Assembly: GCA_003164785.1 (NCBI GenBank)
Contig: PLUE01000064.1
Span: forward strand, 1-64,000
DNA: 64,000 nt
From: Gammaproteobacteria bacterium
GTDB taxonomy: Bacteria; Pseudomonadota; Gammaproteobacteria; Steroidobacterales; Steroidobacteraceae
Reading direction: 5' to 3'
Shown here: one piece after another, positions 54,292 to 62,982 of the stretch
How positions within the stretch are numbered: the first letter of the stretch is position 1
How the letters are laid out: each line of letters opens with the position of its first letter
Position numbers and translations under genes: made by a program
The notes under the pieces: generated by a model
Database searches by the model: none
The model's input: only the letters and a program-made list of their open reading frames with translations
What the model was told of the DNA's origin: nothing

Positions 54292-55184
54292 GGCCGGTAG
54301 CGGCCTGCGTAGTCCGCAGCGATCAGGATGCTTGAACGGTGGCGCAGGAACGCCATGGTCTCATCCAGCACCCGCTGCTGTGCGAAGCTGCGGTAGTCGC
54401 TGAAGACCTGCGTGCGCGAGGCCGCGTAGCCCTGCGGCACCGGCTTGGCGTTCCTGACCATCAGGACGATGTGGACGCCGTCCGGCAAAGTCACCGGCGC
54501 TGAGACTTCCCCATCGCCCAGGTCCCGCACGGCGGCGAACAGCGCGTCGCCCAGCCGGTACTTCGCGGCGAAGTAGTAGTCCTCGTCGTTGCGCTTCGCT
54601 TCCGTCAACCCGTACTGCGCGACCACCCGCTCCAGCGGCTGCCCCGTGCGCAGCGCCTGCGCCGCCCGCCGCGCCACGTCGAGGCGGTCCTGCTGGCCGG
54701 CCGACCTGCCGGAGACGATGAAATTGCGCACCAGCATCGTGCCGTCCGTAGCGTACTGTGCCTTGTGACTCTCATAAAAATCACGCAGCTGATCCTCGGA
54801 AGGCTGATCCGTAGTGATCGAAACGGTGACCTGCTGAGTCACGGTGGACACCAGGGCATTGCGTGTGCTCTGGTCGGTTTCCGCGAAATCGAGTTCCAGG
54901 CCGCGCTGCACGAGGAGTTCCTCGCGAACCATTTCGTCGAGCACCTTGAGCCGGTCGGCCTCGGTCGATTCAGAAAACTTCAGTCCGGTTTCGGCTTGCA
55001 GCTGATTGATGAAGTCGCTGCGCAGGATCGGCCGCTGATTGACGAGCGCCACATCCTCCGGCGGAACCGCGTGGGTCGTGGTCCCGGCAGCGGTAAACAG
55101 ACCATAGCCCGCGATCCCGAGGCCGGTCAGCGCCCCGGCCGCGGCCAGCAGCATCGCACGCGTGGACCGCAGATCATCCGGCAT
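54288..55184 (-). CDS. Periplasmic peptidyl-prolyl isomerase (SurA/PpiC-like)
   Basis: 298 residues from ATG 55184. An N-terminal anchor (about 10-30), a SurA_N-like helical chaperone region (INQLQAETGLKFSESTEADR, VLDEMVREELLVQRGLELDF) and a parvulin domain ending DGVHIVLMVRN. It probably helps fold exported proteins. It overlaps the cytochrome gene by 11 bp and HupE by 4 bp, so the three are coupled. Confidence 0.85.
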   Translation of the reverse strand: MPDDLRSTRAMLLAAAGALTGLGIAGYGLFTAAGTTTHAVPPEDVALVNQRPILRSDFINQLQAETGLKFSESTEADRLKVLDEMVREELLVQRGLELDFAETDQSTRNALVSTVTQQVTVSITTDQPSEDQLRDFYESHKAQYATDGTMLVRNFIVSGRSAGQQDRLDVARRAAQALRTGQPLERVVAQYGLTEAKRNDEDYYFAAKYRLGDALFAAVRDLGDGEVSAPVTLPDGVHIVLMVRNAKPVPQGYAASRTQVFSDYRSFAQQRVLDETMAFLRHRSSILIAADYAGRYRP

Positions 55185-56022
55185 GCGACCGCTCCTGCGC
55201 AGAGCGGCCGCCGGCGGCCGCGGCGTTGACATACACGGCGATCGCCCGAATCGTCGCTGGTCGTAATTTCCCGATCCAGGGCGGGCAGGCTCCGGCAAGC
55301 CCATGCGCGATCGATGTCGCGATGCTCGGCGGAGTGCCGTCGCCGTACAGCCAGACGGCATCGGTCAAATCCGGAGCGCCGATGGCCGGGTCGCCGCGCG
55401 CGTCCTCGCCGTGACAGTCGAAGCACAGACCGGTTTTGTGGAACACATGCGAACCGCGTGCGGCCGCCGCCGGGTCGGCGGCCGGGTGACGCAGCCCATA
55501 CACATAGGCGACGACGTCGCCGAGTTCATGCGGCGTAAGCGGTGCGATGCTGTAGGCCTGGTAGGGGTTGGGGGTGGCGAAGGCCGGCATGCTGGCGAGA
55601 TTCCATGCCTTGGGGTGTCCTGAACGAATGCCGTAGAGGATCACGCGTTCGATCTCGCCCACGCGGCCGGTGCCGTACAGCCAATCGCCGTCCGCCAGGT
55701 TTGGAATGCCCCGCATCGTGTCGCCGCGGAGGTTGCGGCCGTGGCATGACGCGCAATGATCCTGGAATGCGGGACGCCCGATCGAAATCGCGTAACGCTG
55801 CAGTCCGTGGTCGGCCGCGATGCCATCCGGATCGGTGGTGAGGAGACGGGCCTGTAGCACGCCCCTGTCGCGCGCGTAATGAGCCGCCACGAGACTCAAG
55901 CCGGCGAGCACGGCCAGGGGAATGAGCCATTGCCGTCCCGCCGCCCGGCGCCTGCCACCAGGTCGAATCAGCCGCGCGATGCCGCTAAGCCATGCAATGC
56001 CGCGACGGTTTATGATGTTCAT
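55174..56022 (-). CDS. Dihaem c-type cytochrome
   Basis: 282 residues with an N-terminal membrane anchor (about 33-50) and two haem sites, CASCHG (about 89) and CFDCHG (about 200). Methionines downstream of each can act as axial ligands (NLASMPAF for the first). It resembles CcoP-like or alcohol-dehydrogenase-associated cytochromes and probably accepts electrons from a periplasmic oxidation. First gene of the minus-strand unit, divergent from the sigma factor. Confidence 0.88.
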   Translation of the reverse strand: MNIINRRGIAWLSGIARLIRPGGRRRAAGRQWLIPLAVLAGLSLVAAHYARDRGVLQARLLTTDPDGIAADHGLQRYAISIGRPAFQDHCASCHGRNLRGDTMRGIPNLADGDWLYGTGRVGEIERVILYGIRSGHPKAWNLASMPAFATPNPYQAYSIAPLTPHELGDVVAYVYGLRHPAADPAAAARGSHVFHKTGLCFDCHGEDARGDPAIGAPDLTDAVWLYGDGTPPSIATSIAHGLAGACPPWIGKLRPATIRAIAVYVNAAAAGGRSAQERSHAG

Positions 56023-56067
56023 GGTATTCGTTGTCTCCGGCGGTGCCCCGCCACGCAGCGGCGCGCG

Positions 56068-56080
56068 CCCCCCCCCCCCC
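56068..56080 (+). repeat. 13-C homopolymer between divergent genes
   Basis: Thirteen consecutive C lie 46 bp upstream of the cytochrome start and 163 bp upstream of the sigma-factor start. Such tracts change length during replication and can tune promoter activity. Confidence 0.75.
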
Positions 56081-56242
56081 AGATCAACAACGCACCGTGC
56101 GGGGCATCGTCGACAATTCGGCGGCCAGCCATGGAACTCCAGCTCTGGCTTCCGGTCCGCTGGACAACAGAATTGTCGTCGCCCGTTGGCTGGTAACGTT
56201 TAATGAAGGTGTAGAGACGAACCTGGGCTGCAAGCGATTCCC

Positions 56243-56809
56243 ATGAGCCGCGATACCACAAAATTGATGCTGATTTACGGCAAGCGGCCCCCTGCCGGGA
56301 GATCCGCACTGGAGAGCGTATTCACGGCACACCGCCGAGATCTGCTGCGCTTCCTCACCCGGATCCTGGGCAACTATGAGGATGCGGAAGAAATCGCCCA
56401 GGAAACATACGTGAAACTCATGCGGGCGCCGCTATTCGAACAGTTGACGGGCGACGCGGCGCGGCGCTACCTCTTGAAGACGGGCTTGAATCTGGCGCGT
56501 GACCGCTTCAGGCAGCAGCGGGTCAGGTCTCAGGAAGCGCATGTGCCGTATGCCTTCGACGACCTCGCCAGCGAGGAGGCCTCCCCCGACGAAATCGTCG
56601 ATTGGAATGCAGGAATGGAGGTCATCAAGGGTGTATTGCTCGATCTACCGCCGCGGCATCGCCAGGTGTTCCTGCTGCACGTCACGCACAATATGAGCTA
56701 CCGGGACATCGCAAAGCGCCTGGTCGTGAGCACGAAGACGGTGGAACGGGATCTGGCCATCGTGCTCGAGCTATGCCAGAGCCGGTTGCGCACGGCGGAT
56801 GCCCAATGA
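56243..56809 (+). CDS. ECF sigma factor, FecI-like
   Basis: 188 residues. Sigma-70 region 2 (FTAHRRDLLRFLTRILGNYE, EIAQETYVKLM) and region 4 (LPPRHRQVFLLHVTHNMSYR, RLVVSTKTVERDLAIVLE). It directs RNA polymerase to iron-starvation-type or substrate-induced promoters. The FecR gene overlaps its stop by 4 bp. Confidence 0.93.
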   Translation: MSRDTTKLMLIYGKRPPAGRSALESVFTAHRRDLLRFLTRILGNYEDAEEIAQETYVKLMRAPLFEQLTGDAARRYLLKTGLNLARDRFRQQRVRSQEAHVPYAFDDLASEEASPDEIVDWNAGMEVIKGVLLDLPPRHRQVFLLHVTHNMSYRDIAKRLVVSTKTVERDLAIVLELCQSRLRTADAQ

Positions 56810-57918
56810 CCACCCACAGCTCGGCGGAAGGACCAGGCAAGGACATCCGTGTGGTCGAGGCCCAGGCCGCGCGCTGGTTCGTGCGGCTGAGCGATCATCC
56901 CGTGAGCGCGTCCACCGAAACCGAATTCGATGCATGGCTCGCCGAAGCGGCGGAGCATCGCGCGTCCTACCTGCGGTGCGAGAAGGCGGTGGCGCTCACG
57001 CGGCAGCTGCGCGACGACCCCGGCCTGCAGCCGGACATGGTGCTGTGCGCGCGCATCGCGGCGCATGAGGACGCGGCGCCGCGGTTCGGCAGCTCGGGAG
57101 CGCGCCACCGGTTCAGTCCGTCCGGCGTATGCGCCGCGTGGACCGCAGTCGCGGCGATCCTGGTGGCGGCGGTGGTATGGGGCGGCCATGGGATTGTCGG
57201 CCAAAGTCCGCCCATCGTCTATCAAACCCAGGTGGGAGAGCTGCGCACCATCCTGCTCGACGATCGTTCCACCGTCACGCTGAACACCGACACCCTGTTG
57301 TCGGTTTCCATGACCAGCAAGCTGCGGCGGATCGACTTGCAGCGCGGCGAGGCGTTTTTCAGCGTCACCCATGACAAGGCGCGGCCGTTCGAAGTGTGGG
57401 CCGGGCACGGGATGATCCGCGCTGTCGGCACTCAGTTCGGTGTGGAGGTCATGCGCGATCGAGTGACGGTGTCGGTGCTGGAAGGCGCCGTGACGGTGAA
57501 TCCCTCCGTGGGTGCGCCCAATGCCCCGGCGGGCGGCCGGCTCGAGGCCAATCGTTCGCTGACCTTCGGCGAACGCGGCGCCATGTCGCCGGAGCGGGCC
57601 GGAGACGTGCGCCGCATCCTCGCCTGGCGCGAAGGCAAACTCATCTTCGACGACGTGCCGCTGGCGCAGGCCATGGCGGAATACAACCGCTATACCACCC
57701 ACAAGGTCGAAATCGGATCTCCGCGCATAGGACGCTTGCCGGTGAGCGGAGTGCTGGATATTGCCGACAGCGACTCGCTGAGAATTCTGCTGCGGGATTC
57801 GCTGTCGCTCAGGCTGGTCGAACAATCGGGGTCCATCGTACTCGTCGAACCCGACGAGCAGGGCGGCGCGGCGGGTCCGACCGATCAAAACGAATCAAGC
57901 AACGGATCAAGCCAATGA
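56806..57918 (+). CDS. FecR-type anti-sigma/regulator
   Basis: 370 residues from ATG 56806. Cytoplasmic DUF4880 segment (ARWFVRLSDHPVSASTETEF), one membrane helix (about 105-125), periplasmic FecR domain (LRTILLDDRSTVTLNTDTLL, LQRGEAFFSVTHDKARPFEV) and a C-terminal DUF4974/STN-like part. It should receive a signal from a TonB receptor and control the sigma factor. Its stop overlaps the dioxygenase subunit ATG, tying the regulator to the catabolic gene. Confidence 0.93.
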   Translation: MTTHSSAEGPGKDIRVVEAQAARWFVRLSDHPVSASTETEFDAWLAEAAEHRASYLRCEKAVALTRQLRDDPGLQPDMVLCARIAAHEDAAPRFGSSGARHRFSPSGVCAAWTAVAAILVAAVVWGGHGIVGQSPPIVYQTQVGELRTILLDDRSTVTLNTDTLLSVSMTSKLRRIDLQRGEAFFSVTHDKARPFEVWAGHGMIRAVGTQFGVEVMRDRVTVSVLEGAVTVNPSVGAPNAPAGGRLEANRSLTFGERGAMSPERAGDVRRILAWREGKLIFDDVPLAQAMAEYNRYTTHKVEIGSPRIGRLPVSGVLDIADSDSLRILLRDSLSLRLVEQSGSIVLVEPDEQGGAAGPTDQNESSNGSSQ

Positions 57919-58412
57919 CCAAGTTTAAGACGGTTTTCGGATCGCTGCTCGATTACACCAAGGGTGAGATGGAGATCATCAACGATGATCCCAAGAACTA
58001 CGTGTTCTCCAACGTGTTCGACGTCGCGGCCAAATCAGCGCCCTATGAAAAGGTGGTGGTCGCGATCAATCTGGAGTACGTGATCGAGACTTTGCGTGCC
58101 GAGGGTGTCTCACCCTGGTTTGCCGCCTCGCACGACGAATTTGCCATCGTCATGGACGGCGAGGTCACGATCGAACTCGTCAAGCTCGACCCGGCCGGCG
58201 CCGTTCCCGCCGCGACGCGCGGCACGGTGGCGCTCGCGGGCGAGCCCGCCGGGAAGCGGATGGGCCAGGTGAAGGGGACGCGCGGCCACCAGGTGTTGCT
58301 GCCGCGCGGCGCCGCCTACCGATTCAGCGCGGCGCAGCCGGGGGTAATCCTCCTGCAGACGATCGCGGGCGAACTGTCCGTGCAGAAATGGCGCGAGATA
58401 TGCACGACCTAA
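57915..58412 (+). CDS. Hydroquinone 1,2-dioxygenase small subunit (HapC/PnpC-like)
   Basis: 165 residues, cupin-like. The sequence (FGSLLDYTKGEMEIINDDPK, YVFSNVFDVAAKSAPYEKVV, SPWFAASHDEFAIVMDGEV) fits the small subunit of two-component hydroquinone dioxygenases, which open the ring to 4-hydroxymuconic semialdehyde. The gene is intact and overlaps FecR by 4 bp. The large subunit that should follow is broken, so the enzyme is unlikely to work here unless another copy exists. Confidence 0.8.
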   Translation: MTKFKTVFGSLLDYTKGEMEIINDDPKNYVFSNVFDVAAKSAPYEKVVVAINLEYVIETLRAEGVSPWFAASHDEFAIVMDGEVTIELVKLDPAGAVPAATRGTVALAGEPAGKRMGQVKGTRGHQVLLPRGAAYRFSAAQPGVILLQTIAGELSVQKWREICTT

Positions 58413-58478
58413 GCGCGCACACCCGTCACGGTGCGGCTTCGCGATACCTCCCATCAATCAACCGATCGGAGGATACCC

Positions 58479-58826
58479 ATGAATCAACCGAACCATCCGC
58501 TGTAAGTGAATGCCTCTCCGGCCAGCAATCAAACCGGCTACCGCAGTTTCCAGCTGGGCAGCTTTTCATTCAGCCGCGATGAATATTTCGCGCGTCTGTC
58601 CTGGCAGGTGAACGGTCGAAAACTCTCCCACACGCTGTCGGCCGATGCGTTCCTGCGGGCCATGATGCGCGACGTCGCGTGGGGCTTTTTCTACGGCTGG
58701 GTCAATTTCGATCCGGTCATCGGCACGCGCAACCGCTACGGCAAGGTGGAGTTCTACGCGGGCGCCTACCCATCCGGCCTACAAGGACAAGGCCCTGGAC
58801 AAACCCATTCACGGGCACCTCACTGA
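58479..58826 (+). pseudogene. Broken hydroquinone dioxygenase large subunit (HapD/PnpD-like)
   Basis: A GGAGG site precedes ATG 58479, but TAA at codon nine (58503-58505) stops translation; a GTG follows at once. The frame then reads GYRSFQLGSFSFSRDEYFAR and MRDVAWGFFYGWVNFDPVIG, typical of the large subunit N-terminus. Near 58770 an extra C shifts the frame (HPAYKDKALDKP continues one base over) and homology ends about 58800. About two-thirds of the protein is missing. Confidence 0.85.
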
Positions 58827-59209
58827 CGCAGGTTGCAGAGGGGAAGCCCGCGGATATCGACCGGGCCGTGCGCGCCGCGGTCAAGGCCTATCCGGCATGG
58901 AAGGCCGCGGTGACTCTGCTGATCGATTGCTCGGGTTCCATGCGGGACTTGCCCATTTTGACGGCGGCCGTCAATGATTCCGGATATCTCGAGCGCCATC
59001 TGCGCCAGGCGATCGAGGCGATCGAAAGCCGGTCGCCGGTGGAATTGCTGGCTATCGGCATCGACCACAATGTCGGTGCCTACTATTCCCGTTCGTTAAC
59101 AGTGACCGGACCCGAAAACCTCGGCGAAGCCCTCGTGCTGCAACTCATTCCGTTGCTGCAAGGGCGCGGGGGGCGGAGATCCGCAGCGAGCGAGCGAGGT
59201 GGCCCTTAG
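58799..59209 (+). pseudogene. Fusion of aldehyde dehydrogenase and CobT fragments
   Basis: One open frame holds an aldehyde dehydrogenase N-terminal piece (NPFTGTSLTQVAEGKPADID, then AYPAWKA) joined near 58908 to the VWA domain of cobaltochelatase CobT (VTLLIDCSGSMRDLPI). The latter jumps near 58970 to the CobT tail (YLERHLRQAIEAIESRSPVE). Two deletion junctions preserved the frame. The dehydrogenase piece may come from the semialdehyde dehydrogenase that normally follows the dioxygenase genes. Confidence 0.8.
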
Positions 59210-59258
59210 CACAAGCTGCGCCGTTGAATCGGAATGCGTATTTTCTTGGGTGCAATAC

Positions 59259-59564
59259 ATGGTCAAACATCTGGTGATATGGCGCATGCGCCAGCGAGAA
59301 GTCGATTTGAACTCGGCCGAGGCGCGATCTGAAATTTTACGGGCGATCGACGCCATGCGGGCGGGGATCCCTGGCCTGCGCGCGGTCGAGGTCGGCTTCA
59401 ATCAGAGCCGCGCCAGCGATGCCTCGGACTTGGCGCTGTATTCGGAATTCGATACCTGGGAGGCGCTGCAAGCCTACGAAATCCACCCGCTGCATGAAGC
59501 GCTCAAGGCGCTCATAGGACCGCTGCGCGCGGAGCGGCGCGTCGTCGATTACGAGATATCGTAG
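59259..59564 (+). CDS. Dabb-family (stress-responsive A/B barrel) protein
   Basis: 101 residues from ATG 59259. The start MVKHLVIWRMRQRE and the later FDTWEALQAYEIHPLHEALK are typical of the Dabb ferredoxin-like fold. Some family members are cyclases or decarboxylases of aromatic compounds, others have no known activity. It sits just after the broken ring-cleavage genes. Confidence 0.85.
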   Translation: MVKHLVIWRMRQREVDLNSAEARSEILRAIDAMRAGIPGLRAVEVGFNQSRASDASDLALYSEFDTWEALQAYEIHPLHEALKALIGPLRAERRVVDYEIS

Positions 59565-59664
59565 GTGGGCGGCTGCGGCCGGTGCGCTAGATTGTCGACA
59601 CTTGGCGCCGCCGCACGTTTATCTGCTTGAAGTGGCGTGGCGCGGGGACAAGGCATACATCCTA

Positions 59665-60636
59665 ATGACGATTGACCAGTATCCATTCAAGTCGACCTGG
59701 CCGGCGAAGTCCGCTGTGCTGCGGCACCTAGGGCTGCTGGCGCTGCTGCTGGCGGCTACGCCCGCCGCTGTTGCCCAGGTCGAGCTGTCGGGCACGTGGC
59801 ACCAATTGACCCACGAGGACAAGGCCGAGCGCGGCACGGGCCCTGAAATCGGCGACTATACGGGCATCCCCTTGAACGATGCCGCGCGCCTGCGGGCCGA
59901 AACCTGGGATGCCGATAAGTGGACGGTTCCGGAGCACCAGTGCGAGCCCCATCCGGTCGACTACGCGCCGCACGGGCCGGCGCACATCCGCACCTGGAGC
60001 GAGGTGGATCCTGAATCGCAACGCGTGGTTGCCTGGCACATGACGCATGCCTGGATGATCACGACGCGCAGCATCTGGATGGATGGCCGGCCTCATCCGT
60101 CCGTCGATTCCCGGCATACCTGGATGGGCTTCTCGACCGGCGAATGGCATGGGGACGTGCTCGAAGTGAAGACCACGCACATGAAGGAGGGGTGGATCCG
60201 GCGCAATGGCGTGCCGCGTTCGGATGCCGGCACCCTCACGGAGTTTTTCATCCGTCACGGCAGCTACCTCACGTTGGTGTCGGTGGTCGAGGACCCGGTG
60301 TATCTCACCGAGCCTGAGATTCGCAGCTGGAATTGGGTGCTGGATTTGGGCTACCAGCTCGCGCCGTATCCCTGTTCCTACCGGGTGGAGACGCCGCGGG
60401 CGAAAGGCTACGTGGCGCACTGGCTGCCCGGAACCAATCCGCAAACCGGCGATTTCGCCCGCGCCCATCACCTGCCACCCGAAGTCGGCGCGGGCGGCGC
60501 CAAGACGCTGTACCCGGAATATCGGCATGAACTCGCGCGGCTGATGGCTGCCCAGGGGCTGTCCAAGGCGGCGCAGTCGGAGAAGCGCGCGGCGCCTGCG
60601 ACGCGCGAAACGCCTGCGCCGGGGTCGCCGCAATGA
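59665..60636 (+). CDS. Exported hypothetical protein, member of a paralogous pair
   Basis: 323 residues from ATG 59665 (a TTG frame opens at 59602). The signal peptide is about 1-37 (LLALLLAATPAAVAQ). The mature part is beta-rich, begins LSGTW and carries GVPRSDAGTLTEFF and VSVVEDPVYLTEP. The last two motifs recur in the protein at 62092, so both belong to one family of unknown function. The stop overlaps the MBL gene (ATGA). Confidence 0.7.
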   Translation: MTIDQYPFKSTWPAKSAVLRHLGLLALLLAATPAAVAQVELSGTWHQLTHEDKAERGTGPEIGDYTGIPLNDAARLRAETWDADKWTVPEHQCEPHPVDYAPHGPAHIRTWSEVDPESQRVVAWHMTHAWMITTRSIWMDGRPHPSVDSRHTWMGFSTGEWHGDVLEVKTTHMKEGWIRRNGVPRSDAGTLTEFFIRHGSYLTLVSVVEDPVYLTEPEIRSWNWVLDLGYQLAPYPCSYRVETPRAKGYVAHWLPGTNPQTGDFARAHHLPPEVGAGGAKTLYPEYRHELARLMAAQGLSKAAQSEKRAAPATRETPAPGSPQ

Positions 60637-61637
60637 GCCGGGTCTTCTACGGGAGCCGCGCCGCCCTGCTTGCCGCCGTGCTCTGCGGCGCAGGCGCAGC
60701 GGCCGCAGCGGCCAAGCATTCTTCGGCGCCGGCATTGACTAAGCCCGTCGAGCAGAAGGCCGAAATCGTCCCCGTGCAGCACGGCATTTACATGATCTAC
60801 GCCGGCGAGGGCAGCAACGTCACGATACAGGTAGGCGACCAAGGGGTCGTGGTGGTGGATGCCGCCGTGGCCGGGGTGAGCGAGAAGATTCTCGCGGCGA
60901 TCCGCAGCATCACCGACAAGCCGATCCGCTATCTGATGGACACCAGCGCCGACGCCGACCATGTCGGCGGCAACGAAAACATCTCCAAGGCCGGCATCAC
61001 CTACGGCGGGGGCTACACGCAGGATGCGCACTATTCCTTCATCTATGCGCACGAGAACGTGCAGAACGCGATGAGCGCGCCCACCGGACAGAAATCGGTG
61101 GCGCCTTCCGCGGCGTGGCCAACGGACACGTATTTCCAGGACTCCATGGAGCTGTACTTCAACGGCGAGCCCATCATCATGCTGTATGCGCCCAACGCCC
61201 ACAGCGACGGCGATAGCATGGTGTTCTTCAGAAGCTCCGATGTCATCGCAACCGGCGACGTGTACATCACCACCGGCTATCCGGTCATCGATATAGCGCA
61301 CGGCGGTTCCATCAACGGCATCATCGCGGCGCTCAATCGCATCATCGATATCACCATCCCGAAGGAGAACCAGGAAGGCGGCACGCTGGTCATCCCCGGG
61401 CATGGGCGCGTCAGCGATGAATACGACGTGGTGGTGTACCGCGACATGGTGACCATCATCCGGGATCGTGTGCAGGACATGATGAAGAAGGGCATGACGC
61501 TCGAGCAGACCGAGGCGGCGAAGCCGAGCTCCGATTATGACGGACGCTTCGGATCGGTCAGCGGTTCGTGGACGACGAACCAATTCATCGAGGCCGTCTA
61601 CCGAACTCTGCAGTCCCCGCCGCAGGCGCCCAAGTGA
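60633..61637 (+). CDS. Exported MBL-fold protein with altered metal motif
   Basis: 334 residues with a signal peptide (about 1-26). The fold is clear: GDQGVVVVDAAVAGVSEKI, then DTSADADHVGGNE, ANAHSDGDS-like and TLVIPGHGRVSDEYD. The usual HxHxDH is SxDxDH, so two of three zinc-1 ligands are gone while the Asp-His of site two remains. It may use one metal or a different one. It lies between the two paralogous exported proteins. Confidence 0.85.
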   Translation: MSRVFYGSRAALLAAVLCGAGAAAAAAKHSSAPALTKPVEQKAEIVPVQHGIYMIYAGEGSNVTIQVGDQGVVVVDAAVAGVSEKILAAIRSITDKPIRYLMDTSADADHVGGNENISKAGITYGGGYTQDAHYSFIYAHENVQNAMSAPTGQKSVAPSAAWPTDTYFQDSMELYFNGEPIIMLYAPNAHSDGDSMVFFRSSDVIATGDVYITTGYPVIDIAHGGSINGIIAALNRIIDITIPKENQEGGTLVIPGHGRVSDEYDVVVYRDMVTIIRDRVQDMMKKGMTLEQTEAAKPSSDYDGRFGSVSGSWTTNQFIEAVYRTLQSPPQAPK

Positions 61638-61693
61638 GCCGGAATCCCCAGGCACCCCATGAACGTCAATCATCTTTCGCACAGGAAACAGGC

Positions 61694-62092
61694 ATGAAAG
61701 ACATTTCCAAGATCCTGGCCGGCGTATCCGCGGCCCTCTCGCTGGCATTGGCGGTGCCGGTGCACGCGCACCATTCCTTTCCGTCCACCTACTTCGTCGA
61801 TCAGACCGTCACGATCAAGGGGAAAGTGGTCGAATTCATGTTCCGCAATCCGCATTCGGTCGTGCAGGTGCTGGCGCCGGCGCAAGACGGCACCATGGTG
61901 CGGTGGGCCGTCGAATGGGCCGCCGCCGCGGCGCTGGAGCGCGACGGCAAGGCCAGCCGCGATCTGCTGCATCCCGGAGACGAGGTGATCATCACCGGGG
62001 CCCCCGGCCGGAACCCGGAGGATCACAAGATACGCCTGTATACGATCGAAAGACCGGCGGACGGGTGGAAGTGGGCCGGTAAGTACGACTGA
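61694..62092 (+). CDS. DUF6152 family exported protein
   Basis: 132 residues from ATG 61694. Signal peptide (about 1-25, ending VPVHA), then the family signature AHHSFPSTYFVDQTVTIKGK, VVEFMFRNPHSVV and GDEVIITGAPGRNPEDHKIR. Function unknown; a small OB-like barrel is likely. Its TGA overlaps the next ATG by one base. Confidence 0.87.
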   Translation: MKDISKILAGVSAALSLALAVPVHAHHSFPSTYFVDQTVTIKGKVVEFMFRNPHSVVQVLAPAQDGTMVRWAVEWAAAAALERDGKASRDLLHPGDEVIITGAPGRNPEDHKIRLYTIERPADGWKWAGKYD

Positions 62093-62928
62093 TGCCGGCC
62101 ATGTTGCGTGCACCTTTTCATGCGCTCGCGAGTATCGCGGCAATCTGGCTGCTGAGCGGCGCCGCGGGCGCGGCCGCGCCGCCGGCCCCGGGCGCACCCA
62201 AGCCCGTGGCCACGCCGCGCAATTCGGCCCAGTTCGACATCACGGGTCACTGGGTATCCATCATCAGCGAGGACTGGATCTATCGCATGCTGGTCGCAGC
62301 GAAGGGCGACATCGGCAGCATCCCTGTCAACGATGAGGGCAAGAAAGCAGCCGGGCTCTGGGATCCGGCAAAGGATGCCGCGAGCGGCGGATCCTGCAAG
62401 GCCTACGGCGCGGCCGGACTCATCCGCCGACCGGGGCGGCTGAACATCCGTTGGGATGACGACCGAAGGCTGCGAATCGATTTCGATGCCGGGCGGCAGA
62501 CGCGGCTGCTGCATTTCTTGGATCAGCTGCCGGCCACCGGCTACTCCTCGACGGAACCGCCGAGCAATTTCGCCGTACCGGCGGGCGAGTCCACGCTCCA
62601 GGGATACTCCGTGGCGGCGTGGCACAAACAGGCCCAATCGCTCGGCATGGGCCCCTATGCCTCGATGACCGTGGCAAGCCAGGGGGGCTCCTTGGTGGCC
62701 ATCACGCGCAACATGCTGCCGGGCTATCTGCAGACCAATGGCATTCCCTACAGCGCCGGCACCATTCTCAAGGAGTTCTTCGATCTCGTCGAGATTCCGA
62801 ACGGCACGCAGTACCTGATCGTCACCAGCATCGTCGAAGATCCGACCTACCTCACCCAGCCCTGGGTCACCAGCACGCAGTTCAAGCGCGAGCCCGATGC
62901 CTCGAAATGGGATCCGACCGGATGTTGA
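62092..62928 (+). CDS. Exported hypothetical protein, second member of the pair
   Basis: 278 residues with a signal peptide (about 1-24). The motifs FDITGHWVS, GIPYSAGTILKEFFDL and TSIVEDPTYLTQPWV parallel those of the protein at 59665. The C-terminus is beta-rich. It overlaps the DUF6152 gene by one base, so the four genes 59665-62928 behave as one transcription unit of unknown role. Confidence 0.7.
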   Translation: MPAMLRAPFHALASIAAIWLLSGAAGAAAPPAPGAPKPVATPRNSAQFDITGHWVSIISEDWIYRMLVAAKGDIGSIPVNDEGKKAAGLWDPAKDAASGGSCKAYGAAGLIRRPGRLNIRWDDDRRLRIDFDAGRQTRLLHFLDQLPATGYSSTEPPSNFAVPAGESTLQGYSVAAWHKQAQSLGMGPYASMTVASQGGSLVAITRNMLPGYLQTNGIPYSAGTILKEFFDLVEIPNGTQYLIVTSIVEDPTYLTQPWVTSTQFKREPDASKWDPTGC

Positions 62929-62982
62929 GCGGCCGGTGCACGAGGTTCGGGAAGGGAGTTCGAGCATGACGATGGTTCGAGC

